Below are positions 4,728 to 8,913 of a stretch of DNA of 8,913 nucleotides, one piece after another. The stretch is from NCBI GenBank assembly GCA_903891335.1, contig CAITDX010000042.1:1-8913 (forward strand), written 5' to 3'. Under the pieces are notes generated by a model. The model was not told the origin of the DNA. It searched no databases and saw nothing but the letters and a program-made list of their open reading frames with translations. Positions within the stretch are counted from its first letter, which is position 1; every line of letters starts with the position of its first letter. Source of the stretch: an uncultured bacterium. Its GTDB lineage: Bacteria; Patescibacteriota; Microgenomatia; UBA1400; PJMF01. The position numbers and the translations under genes were made by a program.

Positions 4728-5828
4728 ATGCGAATCATCAAGCTTCAAGAACATCAACCGCAAGAAATAATCGATTTAATCATTGCCTGTCTGAATGACG
4801 ATGGCTTAGTGATTTACCCAACTGAAACTGTCTATGGAATTGGGGCTAATCCACATAGCAAAACGGCCATTGATAAATTACTCACCTACAAAGGTCGTCG
4901 TGAGGGCAAGCCACTTTCAGTTGCGGTTGCTAACCAAACCATTGCAGCTAGCTACGTTGACATCAACGAGCAGGCGCGCAAATTTTATCAAAACTTTCTG
5001 CCAGGCCCCTATACCGTCGTTTCAAAAAGCAAGCACACAGTCGACCCACGGGTTAATTCTGAATTTGGCACGCTTGGTATTAGAATTCCTGACTATCCTT
5101 TGATGCTGGAGTTGCTACAGCAGTATGGCCAAGGTATCACGAGCACCTCAGCCAACATTTCCAGTGGGAAAAGGCCCTATAGTGTCCAAGATTTGCTGGA
5201 CCAAATGGGTGAAAAACAGCGGCAGCTCGTCGATCTCATTATCGATGCAGGTGAACTCCCCAAAAATGAACCATCAGTAGTAGTTGATACTACCCTGTCT
5301 ACGCCAATTGCTCTACGAGGTCAGCTGCACGGTGAATACGCTCAAAACAGTGACGGTAGCGAAACTCTCCACACTCAAAGTGAAACTGAAACCATGGAAT
5401 TAGCTGGTCGCATCATGCTTAATCAACTTAATCAGTTGCATGCTCATGGCCTCGTTTTAGCTCTCGATGGTGATCTGGGGATGGGTAAAACCATTTTTGC
5501 CAAAGGTGTGGCGAAATTTCTTGGCATTACTGAGCCAATTACCTCACCCACCTATTCCTATAGCAATGAATACACCTACACTCGCCAACAAACCACTGGT
5601 ATGTTCTATCACCTTGATGTTTGGAAAATTGATCAAGCTGCAGAAGCAGCATTTTTGGAAATTGAGAAACTCATTCAACCAAATAATATTGTCCTCATCG
5701 AATGGTGGAGTCAAATTGCTCACCTGGTGAAATTACCCACCGCGACTCAGCTAATCACCTTGAAATTTATGGGTGAGGGCAATGAGCGCACCATCACTAT
5801 CACCAAAAAATATGCCCAAGATTCCTAA
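4728..5828 (+). CDS. tsaC-tsaE: TsaC-TsaE fusion: L-threonylcarbamoyladenylate synthase plus t6A ATPase
   Basis: A 366-residue fusion of two enzymes of the universal tRNA t6A37 pathway, acting in the cytoplasm. Residues 1-200 are a YrdC/Sua5-type TsaC domain, which makes threonylcarbamoyl-AMP from Thr, bicarbonate and ATP. It shows VIYPTETVYGIGAN (28-41), YKGRREGKPLSV (54-65) and the STSANIS motif (139-145). After a polar linker (about 201-220), residues 221-366 are TsaE, the P-loop ATPase that supports TsaD turnover. It shows Walker A GDLGMGKT (248-255), SPTYSY (273-278), HLDVWKI (295-301, where HxDxYR is usual) and IEW (324-326). The ATG at 4728 is chosen because a TATAAT box lies just upstream and similarity to TsaC begins there; the frame is open upstream only through the repeats. 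The last 17 nt overlap tsaD, suggesting translational coupling. TsaC and TsaE are usually separate proteins. Confidence 0.92.
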   Translation: MRIIKLQEHQPQEIIDLIIACLNDDGLVIYPTETVYGIGANPHSKTAIDKLLTYKGRREGKPLSVAVANQTIAASYVDINEQARKFYQNFLPGPYTVVSKSKHTVDPRVNSEFGTLGIRIPDYPLMLELLQQYGQGITSTSANISSGKRPYSVQDLLDQMGEKQRQLVDLIIDAGELPKNEPSVVVDTTLSTPIALRGQLHGEYAQNSDGSETLHTQSETETMELAGRIMLNQLNQLHAHGLVLALDGDLGMGKTIFAKGVAKFLGITEPITSPTYSYSNEYTYTRQQTTGMFYHLDVWKIDQAAEAAFLEIEKLIQPNNIVLIEWWSQIAHLVKLPTATQLITLKFMGEGNERTITITKKYAQDS

Positions 5829-6990
5829 ACTACTCGCCATCGATACTAGCTGTGACGACACGAGTGCGAGTGTGACTACTGGTCGCGTGGTATTGAGCAA
5901 TGTCATTGCTTCTCAGACGCAACTCCACAAACAATACGGCGGTGTCTTTCCAACCGTTGCCAAAGAGGCACATCGAGTCAATATTGAACCAAGTGTCAGA
6001 ATGGCACTGCAGCGTGCACAAACTAATTGGGACGAAATTGATGCAATTGCTGTCACTATCGGTCCGGGATTAGCACCAGCTCTGGAGGTGGGCCTGCGCT
6101 ACGCAGAAACCATTGCCAAGCAACATCAGAAAAAACTCATCACCATTAATCACATCGAGGCTCACGCTCTCTCAGCTTTGGCACAACCCAAGTCACGCTC
6201 ATTGCCTTTGGCTGCACAACTAGCAGATATAGAGCAGATGCAATTACCAGCACTACCTGCATTGGCAGTGGTGATTTCCGGCGGTCATAGTGAGTTTATT
6301 TTGGTCAAACAAATCGGCACCTATGAAATTATTGGTCAAACTATCGATGACGCGGCTGGCGAATGTCTGGATAAAATCGGTCGTGCTCTCAACTTAGGAT
6401 ACCCCGCTGGACCACTTTTGGAAAAATTTGCCAAAAAAGGCCACTTGGGAAGATTTGAGCTACCCATGGCGATGCAGGGACAAACAACGTTCGACCTGAG
6501 TTTCTCTGGTCTCAAAACTGCTGCTCGCGCCCTCATCACCAAGCTTGAAGCCGCTCAACACCTTGATGCACAGGCGACTTATGATCTAGCTGCAGAGGTT
6601 CAGGCAGCGGTTTTTGGACAAATTATCTACAAACTTGAACGGATTTTACTGAGTCCGGATTTAGCGCAAAAAACCTACCCCAGTCGCCACTATCTCAAGC
6701 ATTTGACTGCCGACACTATGCCACAAACCCCCATTCGATCGATCTGGCTGGGCGGGGGTGTTGCTGCCAACCGTGAGTTGCGTCGTCAGCTTCGCGCATT
6801 ACTCAACCGCCATGCTAAGAAAACTGGCCAACAACTTAAATTGCTGGTGCCTTACACCAATAAACTCTGTGCTGATAATGCTGCCATGATCGGCGTAACT
6901 GCTTTTTATAAGTGGCAACAAGGGTTATTTAGCACCACCGACATCCTTGAGCGACAACCAAATTTAAAAATAGCAAATAGCCACCCTTAA
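5812..6990 (+). CDS. tsaD: tRNA N6-adenosine threonylcarbamoyltransferase TsaD
   Basis: Catalytic subunit that transfers the threonylcarbamoyl group to A37 of ANN-decoding tRNAs. The 392-residue product (family usually about 330-360) shows the ASKHA fold signatures in order: LAIDTSCDDTSAS (8-20), IGPGLAPALEVG (83-94), the metal-binding NHIEAH (113-118), SGGHS (156-160), DDAAGE (179-184), SFSGLKTA (230-237), GGGVAANRELR (314-324) and CADNAAMI (353-360). The metal ligands (two His, and the late Asp) are present. The extra length comes mainly from two inserts, about residues 125-148 and 281-307. The start at 5812 gives the typical short N-terminus and overlaps tsaC-tsaE by 17 nt; upstream in-frame ATG 5782 (with GAGGG in front) or GTG 5773 are alternatives. 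Bacterial TsaD normally needs TsaB as partner, which is not in this window. Confidence 0.95.
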   Translation: MPKIPKLLAIDTSCDDTSASVTTGRVVLSNVIASQTQLHKQYGGVFPTVAKEAHRVNIEPSVRMALQRAQTNWDEIDAIAVTIGPGLAPALEVGLRYAETIAKQHQKKLITINHIEAHALSALAQPKSRSLPLAAQLADIEQMQLPALPALAVVISGGHSEFILVKQIGTYEIIGQTIDDAAGECLDKIGRALNLGYPAGPLLEKFAKKGHLGRFELPMAMQGQTTFDLSFSGLKTAARALITKLEAAQHLDAQATYDLAAEVQAAVFGQIIYKLERILLSPDLAQKTYPSRHYLKHLTADTMPQTPIRSIWLGGGVAANRELRRQLRALLNRHAKKTGQQLKLLVPYTNKLCADNAAMIGVTAFYKWQQGLFSTTDILERQPNLKIANSHP

Positions 6991-8793
6991 GTGCTTCATG
7001 GTACACTAACCATAGTGCAAACCGCTCAATGTGTATCAATCCTGAGTTCTCCGCAAATTGATCGTTCTAGTGTCGTAATCACCAATCAATCGCAACAGCT
7101 GGTAATTTTGTTGACGCTGCAGGGAGATAATGCCACCAGCTTCGCCAAGGACTTGTCCGCCAATGGTCATAACTGGCCCAGCCAAACACCAGAAATTATC
7201 CATCAGAGCCTGCTTGATTTGCTTGGTTTCTGCAGAAAAAATAAACTGCAAGTTGCTTTAAGTCTCTGCGCCATCACTGCTAACCAATTAGTATGTGCTA
7301 CCTATAATGGCTCAATTCACTTGCAAAGATCAGGCAGAGTCAAAGAAATTTTAAATAGTCAGCAAGAAATTAAGTTTATTCTCGGAAAAAACCAAGCACA
7401 AGATACGATCATTCTTCGCAGCCAACCCAGCGCTAGACTGACAATAACTCTAGAATCACTCCTCACCGCTCAAGTTAGCCTAGAAAAACTTGTGAGCGAA
7501 ATAAGTGTCTATAAACAAAACCAACCAGAACTTACCGATAACTTGGCTTTTGTAAGCTATCAAACACAAAAAGAGGTTGCTGTAAGCGGGACAACAACTT
7601 CATTTTCAGTTAAAAAAATAGATTGGCAAATGGTAACTACTAAATTAGTGACAGTTGGCAAAAAAATCGGCAGCATTATAAAAAAAATCTATATAACCAT
7701 CAAAAAACAAAGTAAGAAAAAAATTATCACCAGCCTAGTAATTATCTTACTACTTGCAACCATCGCCATAGGTGGTCAGAAAATAATTGCCTACAGGCAG
7801 CAGCAAAAACTCACTCAAACACAAACCCTACTCGCCGCCATTACTCCCAAAATCACTGAGGTTGAGGAACTCACCATCACCAAGCCCATTGAGGCTAGAG
7901 CACTCGCTGATCATGTGATTGAAGAGTTGCAGGCACTGAAAACGAAACAGGTGGATAAAAAAAGCCAAGCATTGCTTGATCACTATCTCGATCAGGTCAA
8001 CACACTTGCTGCAACCATCGCTGCAGAGAATTCTCTCGATCAACTGCAAATTGCTTACAATTTAGACAACTTTCTCGGTCGCAAAATAGTAAGCAACCAA
8101 CAAGGCATATTTGTTTTGGAAAGCAGCGCACTCTCGATTTTGTGGCTTAAAAATGACCAAAGCAAGCAAACCATTACCTTACCAGAACAGCAAATCATCA
8201 AAAACATCAGTCTTAGTGAACAACAATTATTCATCCATGCTGAAACTGGTCTCTATCTTTTCGATCTCGAGCAAAACTCCGCCAAGCAAATCAAAACCAG
8301 TGGTGAATCAGACCAAGCTGCTACGCTAATGGCAAGTTTTGGGCCCTACATCTACCTACTAAATCCAGAAAAACGCAATATTTATCGTTATTATTACCAA
8401 AATGATGAACTCAGCGAACCTATTGGTTGGCTCATCGATAAACAAGGTCTTAATTTCGCTACCCAACATGATTTGATCGTTGATGGAGATTTGTGGCTCA
8501 GTGATGAACTGGGACAAATTGCCAAATATACTCGCGGCACTAAAACTGATTTTCAAATCCAAGGACTGAAAGAAGCAACTAACAATCCACTCATTCTCGC
8601 AAATCATCCCAATAATCAACAATTAATTGTGCTCGAAAAAGCCAAACGTCGCCTCCTCGTACTCACCAAAGAAGGTCAGCTCGTCAGTGAAATCAAAAGC
8701 AATGAACTATCTGGTGTAACCAGTATCACCGTCGACCAAAATAACCAATTACTGGCGCTGAGTGGTTCAACGATTTATCAAATCAAGCTCTGA
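6991..8793 (+). CDS. Single-pass membrane protein: degenerate PP2C-like domain, TM helix, helical stalk, propeller-like C-terminus
   Basis: Up to 600 residues, starting GTG directly after the tsaD stop (TAAGTG). Residues 30-121 look like a worn PP2C (PPM) phosphatase: LQVALSLCAITANQLVCATY then NGSIHLQRSGRVKEIL align by pattern with the 'sTavva.i.g..l.vANvGDSRayl.r.G....lt' strands, but GDSR is replaced by NGSI and the 'DGmGG' metal motif is absent. A Lys-rich stretch (208-244) precedes one hydrophobic helix (245-262). A Gln/Lys-rich helical region follows (about 263-345), then beta-strand-rich repeats (365-600; e.g. QGIFVLESSALSILWL, DGDLWLSDELGQIAKYT, TSITVDQNNQLLALSG) typical of a beta-propeller. 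The Lys-rich flank before the helix suggests an N-terminus inside and propeller outside. The function is unknown. An in-frame GTG at 7015 preceded by TGgTACACT is an alternative start. The gene ends in TGA. Confidence 0.7.
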   Translation: MLHGTLTIVQTAQCVSILSSPQIDRSSVVITNQSQQLVILLTLQGDNATSFAKDLSANGHNWPSQTPEIIHQSLLDLLGFCRKNKLQVALSLCAITANQLVCATYNGSIHLQRSGRVKEILNSQQEIKFILGKNQAQDTIILRSQPSARLTITLESLLTAQVSLEKLVSEISVYKQNQPELTDNLAFVSYQTQKEVAVSGTTTSFSVKKIDWQMVTTKLVTVGKKIGSIIKKIYITIKKQSKKKIITSLVIILLLATIAIGGQKIIAYRQQQKLTQTQTLLAAITPKITEVEELTITKPIEARALADHVIEELQALKTKQVDKKSQALLDHYLDQVNTLAATIAAENSLDQLQIAYNLDNFLGRKIVSNQQGIFVLESSALSILWLKNDQSKQTITLPEQQIIKNISLSEQQLFIHAETGLYLFDLEQNSAKQIKTSGESDQAATLMASFGPYIYLLNPEKRNIYRYYYQNDELSEPIGWLIDKQGLNFATQHDLIVDGDLWLSDELGQIAKYTRGTKTDFQIQGLKEATNNPLILANHPNNQQLIVLEKAKRRLLVLTKEGQLVSEIKSNELSGVTSITVDQNNQLLALSGSTIYQIKL

Positions 8794-8808
8794 AAACCAG
8801 ACAAGCTC

Positions 8809-8829
8809 TGATACAATCAACGTGATTGT
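8809..8829 (+). promoter_or_regulatory. Extended -10 promoter and overlapping inverted repeat in front of smpB
   Basis: TGaTACAAT (8809-8817) is an extended -10 element with a 5/6 match to TATAAT; transcription would start near 8824, about 7 nt before the ATG at 8831. No convincing -35 is seen. ACAATCA (8813-8819) and TGATTGT (8823-8829) form a perfect 7-bp inverted repeat with a 3-nt spacer, covering the -10 and the presumed start site. No Shine-Dalgarno precedes the ATG. Confidence 0.45.
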
Positions 8830-8830
8830 T

Positions 8831-8913
8831 ATGTCGCTTGTATTTAATAAAAAAGCTAGTTTTGAATATACTCTGGGCAAGAAATTTACCGCGGGAGTGG
8901 TTTTGACTGGTCC
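8831..8913 (+). CDS. smpB: SsrA-binding protein SmpB, N-terminal fragment (3' end outside window)
   Basis: The first 27 codons from the ATG at 8831 include NKKASFEYTLGKKFTAGV, then VLTG. This matches the start of SmpB (compare E. coli '[30 protein letters not shown]'): the N-K-(K/R)-A motif, the aromatic E-Y pair, and the FxAG(I/V)xLxG strand. SmpB binds tmRNA and delivers it to stalled ribosomes, tagging incomplete proteins for degradation. The frame remains open at the window edge. It starts 37 nt after the membrane protein gene and probably has its own extended -10 promoter. Confidence 0.88.
   Translation, partial: MSLVFNKKASFEYTLGKKFTAGVVLTG

Noticed and set aside
5773..5811. Longer N-terminus of TsaD from GTG 5773 or ATG 5782
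   Set aside because: Family proteins begin a few residues before the 'DTSCDDT' motif. The start at 5782 has a modest Shine-Dalgarno and cannot be fully excluded, so it is mentioned as an alternative only.
1..8913. TGA recoding (as in Gracilibacteria/SR1)
   Set aside because: TGA terminates the genes ending at 4202 (minus) and 8793 (plus) at sensible protein ends, and no conserved frame needs TGA read through.
1..8913. tRNA or rRNA genes
   Set aside because: No cloverleaf-like region with GGTTCRA-type T-loop and CCA end, and no rRNA segment, was seen on either strand by eye.

Overview
The window looks like a bacterial chromosome segment with compact, mostly abutting genes. The genes use the standard stop codons (at least two end in TGA, so TGA is not recoded). 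Several proteins have the style seen in Candidate Phyla Radiation (Patescibacteria) genomes: a GT-C glycosyltransferase with a DxxxDNARD loop, a PP2C-like/TM/propeller protein, and fused t6A genes. The lineage assignment is inference; no rRNA or tRNA is present to settle it.

Left part (1-2540). The 3' end of a plus-strand gene, probably a MazF/PemK-type toxin, stops at 123. It converges on a minus-strand groES-groEL operon (2396 to 286), and the gap between them holds two hairpins. GroEL is ordinary. GroES is not: where the E. coli protein has its short roof hairpin, this one carries about 55 residues with 16 cysteines and many Asp/Glu residues. Upstream of groES are a degenerate CIRCE-like (HrcA operator) element, a plausible sigma-70-type promoter, and two interlocked 8-bp inverted repeats that could fold as a pseudoknot.

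Middle (2537-4730). Two minus-strand genes, an unrecognised 119-residue protein followed by an AT-rich polytopic GT-C-type glycosyltransferase, run towards groES. A 166-bp divergent spacer (4562-4727) carries short direct and inverted repeats and two back-to-back TATAAT boxes. One of these sits exactly 7 nt before an ATG, suggesting a leaderless mRNA.

Right part (4728-8913). The plus strand carries a tight cluster. A TsaC-TsaE fusion overlaps tsaD by 17 nt, so three of the four bacterial t6A tRNA-modification activities are encoded together (TsaB is not here). Next, with no gap, comes a single-pass membrane protein with a degenerate PP2C-like N-terminal domain and a propeller-like C-terminal domain. 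The 5' end of smpB (trans-translation) follows. The common theme is protein synthesis and quality control: folding (GroESL), decoding fidelity (t6A), ribosome rescue (SmpB) and possibly an mRNA interferase. This is a grouping by role, not evidence of one system. The best candidate for something undescribed is the cysteine-loaded GroES roof.
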